Source of the DNA: JAAXHF01 sp965242605
Lineage (GTDB): Bacteria > Desulfobacterota > Binatia > Bin18
Direction of reading: 5' to 3'
Assembly (NCBI GenBank): GCA_965242605.1
Contig: CBDESS010000002.1
Span: 372,001 to 436,000 of the forward strand
Length of the DNA stretch: 64,000 bases
Positions 21,453 through 31,088 of this stretch are shown piece by piece. A model generated the notes under the pieces. The model did not search any database and was not told the origin of the DNA. It saw nothing but the letters and a program-made list of their open reading frames with translations. A program made the translations under genes and the position numbers. Position 1 is the stretch's first letter. The number at the start of each line of letters is the position of its first letter.

Positions 21453-23876
21453 TCGACCGCCCCCGGACCAGCTGAGGCGGCCTGGACGGCCACCGGGACT
21501 TCTACCTCCCAGAGCGGCTCGGCCCGCCGGCCCTGCCCGGTCCGCAGCCCGGCAATGGGGTAGGCTGGCAGCCGGATAGACGCCAGACAGGTGCCAGCAA
21601 AGGCCGCCACCAAGTCTACCTGCGGGGTGCGAGGGCGGGGCCGCCAGAAGTAGAATCTGAACCGGTCAAAGCCCCGGGACCGGTGGGCCGCGGCGAGCAC
21701 GGCCGGGTCCCGGGGCATGATCTCCAGAAAGAAGCTGTGTTCCGTATCCGCCGGGCGACAGGGCACCCGCAGGTAGGTCAGCGTGGTCCCGTTGAGGGCG
21801 AGGGCAAAGTGCGACCGGGCCACGGGGGGAGCCGTCACCGCCGCCCGATAGGCCGCCTGCACAACGTCGGTGACGGTGACACCGTGAGGCGATGGGGGGG
21901 ATGACCACCCGCCCCAGATTGGCCCCGCTGGCTTTGATGGCCCAGAGCGGATGGGCGGGCAAGGGCAGCCGGAACAGACACCGCCCGTCAACCTGGACGC
22001 CGTGCCGGCGAAAGTCGAAGAGCGGATTCTCAACGTCCCGCCCCTGGTGCGGCGGATCAGGTATGTCCGCCGGCCAGACCTGCGCCGAGAAGAAGCGCCC
22101 GGCCAAGTCCGCCGGGCCGCAGGCCGTCTTCATCCCGGTCAGGGTCCGGCCATCGAGATAGAGGGCCAAGCCGGGCCGGCTGACCGGCCCGGCCCAGGCC
22201 ACGGCCCGATAGGCGGCTGTGGTGGCCGCGTCAACCCGGGCCGGGTTGAGGGTCGTCACCGCCAGGATGGTGTTGTGGTAAATCTGGCGGGTATGGAGGC
22301 AGAGGCGCAAAGTGAAGGCCGAACCGCAAGTATGGGGGTGGTAATCAAGTATCTGAAAGCTCTCCAGCAGTATCTTTTCCTTGGCGTCCTCGGTGAAGGC
22401 GAAGGAGAGGCGGCGGCGCGCCTCTCTGGGAAGAAGAAACTGGTTTTTCTGGATATTGCTGCCCACCAGAGCGTTTATTTTCAGCGACCGCGGTGAGGCG
22501 GTGGGATGACGATGGAGGAGATGTTCCAACCCCTCCCGGTATATGGTTCCCCAGAAGTACATCTCATACTGGGTCCCCAGGGAGTCGGGCGTGCGCCGGT
22601 CCACCAGGGCGTTGAAATAGACCTGCTGATAGGGATGAATGGAAACCGTTGCGACGACCACCCCGGCCAGACCCGCTGCGGCCAGCGCGTGGACGCCCGG
22701 CCCCAGCCTCGGCCGGGGGCAGACCGCTGCCAGCCAGCGCAGCCCGAACACCGCCAGCAGACACAGCGGGGCGTACAGAAAGTAGACGTGACGCCAGTCG
22801 TCGTAGAGGTTGGCGTTGACAACGATGACGGCGACAACCGGGAGGACCAGACAGGCGACGAGCAGCAGGCCGAAGCGGGCGACGGGGTCGCCCGGCACGG
22901 CACCGGGGGAGCGCAGACCACGATGTATCACGGACACTGCCCCCACCAGACCCAGCAGCAACACCCCCGGCGGGGTGGTGATGGCGATCCAGGTTGGAAT
23001 GTAGTGTGCGGGAATATCCGGCCAGCGCACCGACTCGCCCTGGAAGAGGGTAGAGGCGTGAGTCGGATGCTGGGAGAAGACTGCCACGACCTTGCCCAAC
23101 GCCAAAGGGTCATCCCATAAGTAGGGCGAGACCGCGTACAGCGTCAATACACTGGCCACCACGAACACCGCCCCAGTGCTCAGAACGTGCCAGCGTGCCG
23201 CCCGCCCCGCCGCCCCTACCAGGTCGCCCGCCCGCGGGACCACCACCACGACGAACAGCAGCACGCCCATGATGCGCAGGTTGGTCGCTATCCCCACCCC
23301 GACCCCGCACAGTGCGAACGCCCCAAGGCTCTCCCGCCGCCAGGCCCGGTGAATCAGGAACAGGGCCCCCAGGAACAGCACCAGGAAGGGGATGTCCTTG
23401 GTGTTGACGAAGGAGTGGGCGTAGAGCCGGGGCTGGAGCACGAACAGCAGCAGGGCGACCAGGGCCAGCCAGCGGCTGTGGAAGAGGTGGTACACCAGCC
23501 GGGCACAGCAGTAGCCACCGGCCAGAAAGAAGAGGTGGGTCAGCAGATGGCGGCTCAGGAAGATGGCCCGGCTGTCGGTGAGGTCCAGCAGCCGCTCAAC
23601 GAGCACCAGCGGCACCTCGAAGACGACGCCGTAGAACTGGTCAACGGAATCGGTGGCACCGGGGGGGGGCAGGACCTCGGCGTCCCCCAGCAGGTAGTTG
23701 ACCGTCGCATGGCCGATGTAGTGCTGGGTCCGCTCGTCTATCCCTACGCCGTAGTCGTCAAGGACGGCCCCGCCCACGCCGGCCAAGACCGCCAGGGCCA
23801 GGAGCGTGCCGCGGGCAAACACGCCAGCGACTGCCCTCTGGCCCCACTTCGGGAGGGACGGCGGGCTACCGCTCAC
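21449..23876 (-). pseudogene. Array copy 4: glycosyltransferase-like gene with one frameshift near its 3' end
   Basis: Open from GTG 23876 for about 660 normal residues, then shifted by a seventh G in the run 21894-21900 (intact copies have six), giving a premature end at 21666; the last 150 or so codons continue in another frame to 21449. The membrane half is intact. First loop IDERTQHYIG followed by an unusual insert PPPGATDSVDQFYG. Short variable loop THAS. The segment before the soluble domains (GSNIQKNQFLLPREARRRLS) resembles copy 7 and no other copy. Without the extra G it is 809 codons. Confidence 0.8.
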
Positions 23877-26263
23877 TTGACCGCCCCCGGACCAGCTGAG
23901 GCGGCCTGGACGGCCACCGGGACTTCTACCTCCCAGAGCGGCTCGGCCCGCCGGCCCTGCCCGGTCCGCAGCCCGGCAATGGGGTAGGCTGGCAGCCGGA
24001 TAGACGCCAGACAGGTGCCAGCAAAGGCCGCCACCAGGTCTACCTGCGGGGTGCGAGGGTGGGGCCGCCAGAAGTAGAATCTGAACCGGTCAAAGCCCCG
24101 GGACCGGTGGGCCGCGGCGAGCACGGCCGGGTCCCGGGGCATGATCTCCAGAAAGAAGCTGTGTTCCGTATCCGCCGGGCGACAGGGCACCCGCAGGTAG
24201 GTCAGCGTGGTCCCGTTGAGGGCAAGGGCAAAGTGCGACCGGGCCACGGGGGGAGCCGCCACCGCCGCCCGGTAGGCCGCCTGCACGACGTCGGTGACGA
24301 TGACACCGTGAGGCGACGGGGGGATGACCACCTGCCCCAGATTGGCCCCGCTGGCTTCAATGGCCCGGAGCGGATGGGCGGGCAAGGACAGCCGGAACAG
24401 ACACCGCCCGTCAACCTGGACGCCGTCCCGGCGAAAATCGAAGAACAGATTCTCAACGTCCGGCCTCTGGTGCGGCGGATCGGGTATGTCTGCCAGCCAG
24501 ACCTGCGCCGAGAAGAAGCGCTCGGCCAGGTCCGCCGGGCCGCAGGCCGTCTTCATCCCGGTCAGGGTCCGGCCATCGAGATAGAGGGTAAAGCCCGGCC
24601 GGCTGGCCGGCCCGGCCCGGGCCACGGCCCGATAGGCGGCTGTGGTGGCCGGGTTGACCCGGGCCGGGTTGAGGGCTGTCACCGCCAGGATGGTGCTGTG
24701 GTAAAGCTGGCGGGTATGGAGGCGAGGCGCGAAGGGGAGGCCGAACCGCGAGTATGGGGGGTGATCGAACAAATGAAAGTCCCCCACGGCGACGAAGGAG
24801 AGGCGGGGGCGCACCGCTCCGGGAAGAAGGATCTGGTTTCGGCGGGTATGATAGGTCTTCGGACCGCCTATTTTCAGCGACCGCGGTGAGGCGGTGGGAT
24901 GACGATGGAGGAGATGTTCCAACCCCTCCCGGTATATGGCTCCCCAGAAGTGCATATCGTACTGGGTCCCCAGGGAGCCGGGCGTGCGCCGGTCCACCAG
25001 GGCATTGAAATAGACCTGCTGATAGGGATGAATGGAAACCGTTGCGACGACCACCCCGGCCAGACCCGCTGCGGCCAGCGCGTGGACGCCCGGCCGCAGC
25101 CCCGGCCGGGGGCAGACCACCGCCAGCCAGCGCAGCCCGAACACCGCCAGCAGACACAGCGGGGCGTACAGAAAGTAGACCTGACGCCAATCGTTGTAGA
25201 GATTGGCGTTGACGACGATGACGGCGACGACCGGGAGCACCAGACAGGCGACGAGCAGCAGGCCGAAGCGGGCGACGGGGTCGCCCGGCCCGGCACCGGG
25301 AGAGCGCAGGCCACGATGTATCACGGACACTGCCCCCACCAGACCCAGCAGCAGCACCCCCGGCGGGGTGGTAATGGCGATCCAGGTCGGAAGGTAGTGT
25401 GCGGGAATATCCGGCCAGCGCACCAACTCGCCCTGGAAGAGGGTCAGGGCGTAAGTCGGATGCTGGGAGAGGACTGCTACGGCCTTGCCCAACGACAAAG
25501 GGTCGCCCCACAGGTAGGGCGAGACCGCGTACAGCGTCAGTACACTGGCCACCACGAACACCGTCCCGGTAGTCAGGATATGCCAGCGCATCGCCTGGCT
25601 CCACGCCCGGAACAGGTCGCCCGCCCGCAGGACCACCACCACAGCGAACAGCAGCACGCCCATGATGCGCAGGTTGGTCGCCACCCCTACCCCCACCCCG
25701 CACAGTGCGAACGCCCCAAGGCTCTCCCGCCGCCACGCCCGGTGAATCAGGAACAGGGCACCCAGGAACAGCACCAGGAAGGGGATGTCCTTGGTGTTGA
25801 CGAAGGAGTGGGCGTAGAGCCGGGGCTGGAGCACGAACAGCAGCAGGGCGACCAGGGCCAGCCAGCGGCTGTGGAAGAGGTGAGAGACCAGCCGGGCACA
25901 GCAGTAGCCGCCGACGAGAAAGAAGAGGTGGGTCAGCAGATGGCGGCTCAGGTGGATAGCCCGGCTGTCGGTGAGGTCCAGCAGCCGCTCAACGAGCACC
26001 AGCGGTACCTCGAAGACAACGCCGTAGAACCGGTTGTGGGGAGGATCGGGGGGCCGCAGGGTCTCGGCATCCCCTGATATGTAGTTGACCGCTGCGTGAC
26101 CGATCTGGCGTTGGCTCTCTTCGTCCATCCCTACGCCGTAGTCGTCAAGGACGGCCCCGCCCACGACGGCCAAGCCCGCCAGGGCCAGGAGCACGCTGCG
26201 GGCAAGCACGCCAGCGACTGCTCTCTGGCCCCACTTCGGGAGGGACAGCGGGCTACCGCTCAC
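23873..26263 (-). CDS. Array copy 5: GT39-like membrane glycosyltransferase with two C-terminal domains
   Basis: The shortest intact copy, 796 residues, with no indels. First periplasmic loop MDEESQRQIG, nearly the same as in copies 7 and 19. It carries the FRAWSQAMRWHILTTG segment otherwise found only in copy 3. Short variable loop TYAL. The linker before the soluble domains is reduced (FVAVGDFHLFDH), as in copy 6, which accounts for its length. GTG start at 26263 and GTGA overlaps at both ends. Role by homology: transfer of a sugar from a polyprenyl-linked donor on the periplasmic face; donor and acceptor unknown. Confidence 0.88.
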   Translation of the reverse strand: MSGSPLSLPKWGQRAVAGVLARSVLLALAGLAVVGGAVLDDYGVGMDEESQRQIGHAAVNYISGDAETLRPPDPPHNRFYGVVFEVPLVLVERLLDLTDSRAIHLSRHLLTHLFFLVGGYCCARLVSHLFHSRWLALVALLLFVLQPRLYAHSFVNTKDIPFLVLFLGALFLIHRAWRRESLGAFALCGVGVGVATNLRIMGVLLFAVVVVLRAGDLFRAWSQAMRWHILTTGTVFVVASVLTLYAVSPYLWGDPLSLGKAVAVLSQHPTYALTLFQGELVRWPDIPAHYLPTWIAITTPPGVLLLGLVGAVSVIHRGLRSPGAGPGDPVARFGLLLVACLVLPVVAVIVVNANLYNDWRQVYFLYAPLCLLAVFGLRWLAVVCPRPGLRPGVHALAAAGLAGVVVATVSIHPYQQVYFNALVDRRTPGSLGTQYDMHFWGAIYREGLEHLLHRHPTASPRSLKIGGPKTYHTRRNQILLPGAVRPRLSFVAVGDFHLFDHPPYSRFGLPFAPRLHTRQLYHSTILAVTALNPARVNPATTAAYRAVARAGPASRPGFTLYLDGRTLTGMKTACGPADLAERFFSAQVWLADIPDPPHQRPDVENLFFDFRRDGVQVDGRCLFRLSLPAHPLRAIEASGANLGQVVIPPSPHGVIVTDVVQAAYRAAVAAPPVARSHFALALNGTTLTYLRVPCRPADTEHSFFLEIMPRDPAVLAAAHRSRGFDRFRFYFWRPHPRTPQVDLVAAFAGTCLASIRLPAYPIAGLRTGQGRRAEPLWEVEVPVAVQAASAGPGAVK

Positions 26264-28671
26264 TCGACCGCCCCCGGACCAGCTGAGGCGGCCGGGGAGG
26301 CCACCGGGACTTCTACCTCCCAGAGCGGCTCGGCCCGTCGGCCCTGCCCGGTCCGCAGCCCGGCAATGGGGTAGACCGGCAGCCGGATAGACGCCAGACA
26401 GGTGCCAGCAAAGGCCGCCACCAGGTCTACCTGCGGGGTGCGAAGGTGGGGCCGCCAGAAGTAGAATCTGAACCGGTCAAAGCCCCGGGACCGGTGGGCC
26501 GCGGCGAGCACGGCCGGGTCCCGGGGCATGATCTCCAGAAAGAAGCTGTGTTCCGTATCCGCCGGGCGACAGGGCACCCGCAGGTAGGTCAGCGTGGTCC
26601 CGTTGAGGGCGAGGGCAAAGTGCGACCGGGCCACGGGGGGAGCCGTCACCGCCGCCCGGTAGGCCGCCTGCATAACGTCGGTGACGATGACACCGTGAGG
26701 CGATGGGGGGATGATCACCCGCCCCAGATTGGCCCCGCTGGCTTCAATGGCCCGGGGCGGATGGGCGGGCAAGGGCAGCCGGAACAGACACCGCCCGTCG
26801 ACCTGGACGCCGTCCCGGCGAAAGTCGAAGAGCAGATTCTCAACGTCCGGCCTCTGGTGCGGCGGATTGGGTATGTCCGCCGGCCAGACCTGCGCCGAGA
26901 AGAAGCGCTCGGCCAGGTCCGCCGGGCCGCAGGCCGTCTTCATCCCGGTCAGGGTCCGGCCCTCGAGATAGAGGGTAAAGCCGGGCCGGCTGACCGGCCC
27001 GGCCCGGGCCACGGCCCGATAGGCGGCCGTGGTGGCCGCGTCAACCCGGGCCGGGTTGAGGGCCATCACCGCCAGGATGGTGTTGTGGTAAAGCTGGCGG
27101 GTATGGAGGCGAGGCGCGAAGGGGAGGCCGAACCGCGAGTATGGGGGGTGATCGAACAAATGAAAGTCCCCCACGGCGACGGAGGAGAGGCGGTGGCGCA
27201 CCGCTCCGGGAAGAATGAGCTGGTTTCGGCGGGTATGAAAGGTCTTCGGACCGCCTATTTTCAGCGACCGCGGTGAGGCGGTGGGATGGCGATGGAGGAG
27301 ATGTTCCAACCCCTCCCGGTATATGGCTCCCGAGAAGTCCATCTCGTACTGGGTCCCCAGGGAGTCGGGCGTGGTCCGGTCCACCAGGGCGTTGAAATAG
27401 ACCTGCTGATAGGGATGAATGGAAACCGTTGCGACGACCACCCCGGCCAGACCCGCTGCGGCTAGCGCGTGGACGCCCGGCCGCAGCCTCGGCCGGGGGC
27501 AGACCGCTGCCAGCCAGCGCAGCCCGAACACCGCCAGCAGACACAGCGGGGCGTACAGAAAGTAGACCTGACGCCAGTTGTTGTAGAGGTTGGCGTTGAC
27601 AACGATGACGGCGACAACCGGGAGCACCAGACAGGCGACGAGCAGCAGGCCGAAGCGGGCGACGGGGTCGCCCGGCCCGGCACCGGGAGAGCGCAGGCCA
27701 CGATGTATCACGGACACCGCCCCCACCAGACTCAGCAGCAGCACCCCCGGCGGGGTGGTAATAGCGATCCAGGTTGGAATGTAGTGTGCGGGAATATCCG
27801 GCCAGCGCACCGACTCGCCCTGGAAGAGGGTCGTAAGGTGAGTCGGATGCTGGGCGAGGACTGCCACGGCCTCGCCCAACGCCAGGGGGTCGCCCCACAG
27901 GTAGGGCGAGACCGCGTACAGCGTCAATACGCTGGCCACCACGAACACCGCCCCCGTGCTCAGAACGTGCCAGCGTGCCGCCCGCCCCGCCGCCCCCACC
28001 AGGTCGCCCGCCCGCAGGATCACTACCACCACGAACAGCAGCACGCCCATGATGCGCAGGTTGGTCGCTACCCCTACCCCCACCCCGCACAGTGCGAACG
28101 CCCCACGGCTCTCCCGCCGCCACGCCCGGTGAATCAGGAACAGGGCACCCAGGAACAGCACCAGGAAGGGGATGTCCTTGGTGTTGACGAAGGAGTGGGC
28201 GTAGAGCCGGGGCTGGAGCACGAACAGCAGCAGGGCGACCAGGGCCAGCCAGCGGTTGTGGAAGAGGTGGTACACCAGCCGGGCACAGCAGTAGCCGCCG
28301 ACGAGAAAGAAGAGGTGGGTCAGCAGATGGCGGCTCAGGAAGATGGCCCGGCTGTCGATGAGGCCCAGCAACCGCTCAACGAGCACCAGCGGTGCTTCGA
28401 AGACGACGCCGTAGAACCGGTCAACGGGATCGTAGAACCGGTCAACGAGATCGCCGAAGAGCGGCAGGCCCTCGGTGTGTCCCAGCAGGTAGTTGACCGT
28501 CACATGGCCGATCCGGCGCTGGACTTGCTCGTCCGACCTTACGCCGTAGTCGTCAAGGACGACCATGCACACGCCGGCCAAGCCCGCCAGGGCCAGGAGC
28601 ACGCTGCGGGCAAGCACGCCAGCGACTGCTCTCTGGCCCCACTTCGGGAGGGACAGCGGGCTACCGCTCAC
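26260..28671 (-). CDS. Array copy 6: GT39-like membrane glycosyltransferase with two C-terminal domains
   Basis: 803 residues, intact. First loop RSDEQVQRRIG, D-E pair present. After it comes a sequence found in no other copy, LFGDLVDRFYDPVDRFYG, created by a 21-base direct repeat (28411-28431 and 28432-28452, one mismatch), which looks like a recent slippage or duplication event inside a variable loop. Short variable loop THLT, as in copy 17 apart from its first residue. Reduced linker VAVGDFHLFDH, as in copy 5. In the motif that reads TQYEMxxWG elsewhere, it has Ser in place of the Trp (MDFSG). Confidence 0.88.
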   Translation of the reverse strand: MSGSPLSLPKWGQRAVAGVLARSVLLALAGLAGVCMVVLDDYGVRSDEQVQRRIGHVTVNYLLGHTEGLPLFGDLVDRFYDPVDRFYGVVFEAPLVLVERLLGLIDSRAIFLSRHLLTHLFFLVGGYCCARLVYHLFHNRWLALVALLLFVLQPRLYAHSFVNTKDIPFLVLFLGALFLIHRAWRRESRGAFALCGVGVGVATNLRIMGVLLFVVVVILRAGDLVGAAGRAARWHVLSTGAVFVVASVLTLYAVSPYLWGDPLALGEAVAVLAQHPTHLTTLFQGESVRWPDIPAHYIPTWIAITTPPGVLLLSLVGAVSVIHRGLRSPGAGPGDPVARFGLLLVACLVLPVVAVIVVNANLYNNWRQVYFLYAPLCLLAVFGLRWLAAVCPRPRLRPGVHALAAAGLAGVVVATVSIHPYQQVYFNALVDRTTPDSLGTQYEMDFSGAIYREGLEHLLHRHPTASPRSLKIGGPKTFHTRRNQLILPGAVRHRLSSVAVGDFHLFDHPPYSRFGLPFAPRLHTRQLYHNTILAVMALNPARVDAATTAAYRAVARAGPVSRPGFTLYLEGRTLTGMKTACGPADLAERFFSAQVWPADIPNPPHQRPDVENLLFDFRRDGVQVDGRCLFRLPLPAHPPRAIEASGANLGRVIIPPSPHGVIVTDVMQAAYRAAVTAPPVARSHFALALNGTTLTYLRVPCRPADTEHSFFLEIMPRDPAVLAAAHRSRGFDRFRFYFWRPHLRTPQVDLVAAFAGTCLASIRLPVYPIAGLRTGQGRRAEPLWEVEVPVASPAASAGPGAVE
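28411..28452 (-). repeat. 21-base direct repeat in the first variable loop of copy 6
   Basis: Two adjacent 21-base units, differing at one position, add seven codons (reading about DPVDRFY) just before the conserved FYGVVFE. No other copy has it. It shows that the loop can change length by small in-frame duplications as well as by substitutions. Confidence 0.8.
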
Positions 28672-31088
28672 TCGACCGCCCCCGGACCAGCTGAGGCGGC
28701 CTGGACGGCCACCGGGACTTCTACCTCCCAGAGCGGCTCGGCCCGTCGGCCTTGCCCGGTCCGCAGCCCGGCAATGGGGTAGACTGGCAGCCGGATAGAC
28801 GCCAGACAGGTGCCAGCAAAGGCCGCCACCAGGTCTACCTGCGGGGTGCGAAGGTGGGGCCGCCAGAAGTAGAATCTGAACCGGTCAAAGCCCCGGGACC
28901 GGTGGGCCGCAGCGAGCACGGCCGGGTCCCGGGGCATGATATCCAGAAAGAAGCTGTGTTCCGTATCCGCCGGGCGACAGGGCACCCGCAGGTAGGTCAG
29001 CGTGGTCCCGTTGAGGGCGAGGGCAAAGTGCGACCGGGCCACGGGGGGAGCCGTCACCGCCGCCCGGTAGGCCGCCTGCATAACGTCGGTGACGATGACA
29101 CCGTGAGGCGACGGGGGGATGACCACCCGCCCCAGATTGGCCCCGCTGGCTTTGATGGCCCGGAGCGGATGGGCGGGCAAGGGCAGCCGGAACAGACACT
29201 GCCCGTCAACCTGGACGCCGTCCCGGCGAAAGGCGAAGAGCAGATTCTCAATGTCCGGCCTCTGGTGCGGCGGATCGGGTATGTCTGCCAGCCAGACCTG
29301 CGCCGAGAAGAAGCGCTTGGCCAAGTCCGCCGGGCCGCAGGCCGTCTTCATCCCGGTCAGGGTCCGGCCATCGAGATAGAGGGCCAAGCCGGGCCGGCTG
29401 ACCGGCCCGGCCCGGGCCACGGCCCGATAGGCGGCTGTGGTGGCCGGGTTGACCCGGGCCGGGTTGAGGGTCGTCACCGCCAGGATGGTGTTGTGGTAAA
29501 TCTGGCGGGTATGGAGGCAGAGGCTCAAAGTGGAGGCCGGACCGCAAGTATGGGGGTGGGAAGTAAGTATCTGAAAGCCCTCCAGCAGTATCTCTTCCTT
29601 GGCGTCCTCGGTGAAGGCGAAGGAGAGGCGGCGGCGCGCCTCTCTGGGAAGAAGAAACTGGTTTTTCTGGATATTGCCGCGCACCAGAGCGCTTATTTCC
29701 AGCGACCGCGGTGAGGCGGTGGGATAGCGATGGAGGAGATGTTCCAACCCCTCCCGGTATATGGTTCCCCAGAAGTACATCTCGTACTGGGTCCCCAGGG
29801 AGTCGGGCGTGGTCCGGTCCACCAGGGCGTTGAAATAGACCTGCTGATAGGGATGAATGGAAACCGTTGCGACGACCACCCCGGCCAGACCCGCTGCGGC
29901 CAGCGCGTAGACGCTTGGCCGCAGCCTCGGCCGGGGGCAGACCACCGCCAGCCAGCGCAGCCCGAACACCGCCAGCAGACACAGCGGGGCGGACAGAAAG
30001 TAGACCTGACGCCAGTCGTTGTAGAGGTTGACGTTGACGACGATGACGGCGACGACCGGGAGCACCAGACAGGCGACGAGCAGCAGGCCGAAGCGGGCGA
30101 CGGGGTCGCCCGGCCCGGCACCGGGAGAGCGCAGGCCACGATGTATCACGGACACTGCCCCCACCAGACCCAGCAGCAACACCCCCGGCGGGGTGGTAAT
30201 GGCGATCCAGGTCGGAAGGTAGTCCGCGGGAATATGCGGCCAGCGTACCCACTCGCCCTGGAAGAAGGTATGGGCGTGAATCGGGTGCTGGGAGAGGACT
30301 GCTACGGCCTCGCCCAACGCCAAGGGGTCACCCCACAGATAGGGCGAGAGTGCGTACAGCGTCAATACACTGGCCACCACGAACACCGCCCCGGTGCTCA
30401 GAACGTGCCAGCGTGCCGCCCGCCCCGCCGCCCCCACCAGGTCGCCCGCCCGCAGGACCACCACCACCACGAACAGCAGCACGCCCATGATGCGCAGGTT
30501 GGTCGCTATCCCCACCCCGACCCCGCACAGTGCGAACGCCCCAAGGCTCTCCCGCCGCCACGCCCGGTGAATCAGGAACAGGGCCCCCAGGAACAGCACC
30601 AGGAAGGGGATGTCCTTGGTGTTGACGAAGGAGTGGGCGTAGAGCCGGGGCTGGAGCACGAACAGCAGCAGGGCGACCAGGGCCAGCCAGCGGCTGTGGA
30701 AGAGGTGGTACACCAGCCGGGCACAGCAGCCGCCACCGGCCAGAAAGAAGAGGTGGGTCAGCAGATGGCGGCTCAGGTGGATAGCCCGGCTGTCGGTGAG
30801 GTCCAGCAGCCGCTCAACGAGCACCAGCGGTACCTCGAAGACAACGCCGTAGAACCGGTTGTGGGGAGGATCGGGGGGCCGCAGGGTCTCGGCATCCCCT
30901 GATATGTAGTTGACCGCTGCGTGACCGATCTGGCGTTGGCTCTCTTCGTCCCTCCCTACGCCGTAGTCGTCAAGGACGGCCCCGCCCACGGCGGCCAGGC
31001 CCGCCAGGGCCAGGAGCACGCTGCGGGCAAGCACGCCAGCGACTGCTCTCTGGCCCCACTTCGGGAGGGACAGCGGGCTACCGCTCAC
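28668..31088 (-). CDS. Array copy 7: GT39-like membrane glycosyltransferase with two C-terminal domains
   Basis: 806 residues, intact, GTGA overlaps on both sides. First loop RDEESQRQIG, shared with copies 5 and 19 except at single residues. Short variable loop IHAH followed by TFFQGE instead of the usual TLFQGE, and WPHIPADY instead of WPDIPAHY. The linker (GNIQKNQFLLPREARRRLS, then EDAKEEILLEGFQ) matches copy 4. The soluble half is of the same class as copies 1-8. The combination of a copy-5-like start with a copy-4-like linker indicates exchange between copies. Confidence 0.88.
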   Translation of the reverse strand: MSGSPLSLPKWGQRAVAGVLARSVLLALAGLAAVGGAVLDDYGVGRDEESQRQIGHAAVNYISGDAETLRPPDPPHNRFYGVVFEVPLVLVERLLDLTDSRAIHLSRHLLTHLFFLAGGGCCARLVYHLFHSRWLALVALLLFVLQPRLYAHSFVNTKDIPFLVLFLGALFLIHRAWRRESLGAFALCGVGVGIATNLRIMGVLLFVVVVVLRAGDLVGAAGRAARWHVLSTGAVFVVASVLTLYALSPYLWGDPLALGEAVAVLSQHPIHAHTFFQGEWVRWPHIPADYLPTWIAITTPPGVLLLGLVGAVSVIHRGLRSPGAGPGDPVARFGLLLVACLVLPVVAVIVVNVNLYNDWRQVYFLSAPLCLLAVFGLRWLAVVCPRPRLRPSVYALAAAGLAGVVVATVSIHPYQQVYFNALVDRTTPDSLGTQYEMYFWGTIYREGLEHLLHRYPTASPRSLEISALVRGNIQKNQFLLPREARRRLSFAFTEDAKEEILLEGFQILTSHPHTCGPASTLSLCLHTRQIYHNTILAVTTLNPARVNPATTAAYRAVARAGPVSRPGLALYLDGRTLTGMKTACGPADLAKRFFSAQVWLADIPDPPHQRPDIENLLFAFRRDGVQVDGQCLFRLPLPAHPLRAIKASGANLGRVVIPPSPHGVIVTDVMQAAYRAAVTAPPVARSHFALALNGTTLTYLRVPCRPADTEHSFFLDIMPRDPAVLAAAHRSRGFDRFRFYFWRPHLRTPQVDLVAAFAGTCLASIRLPVYPIAGLRTGQGRRAEPLWEVEVPVAVQAASAGPGAVE

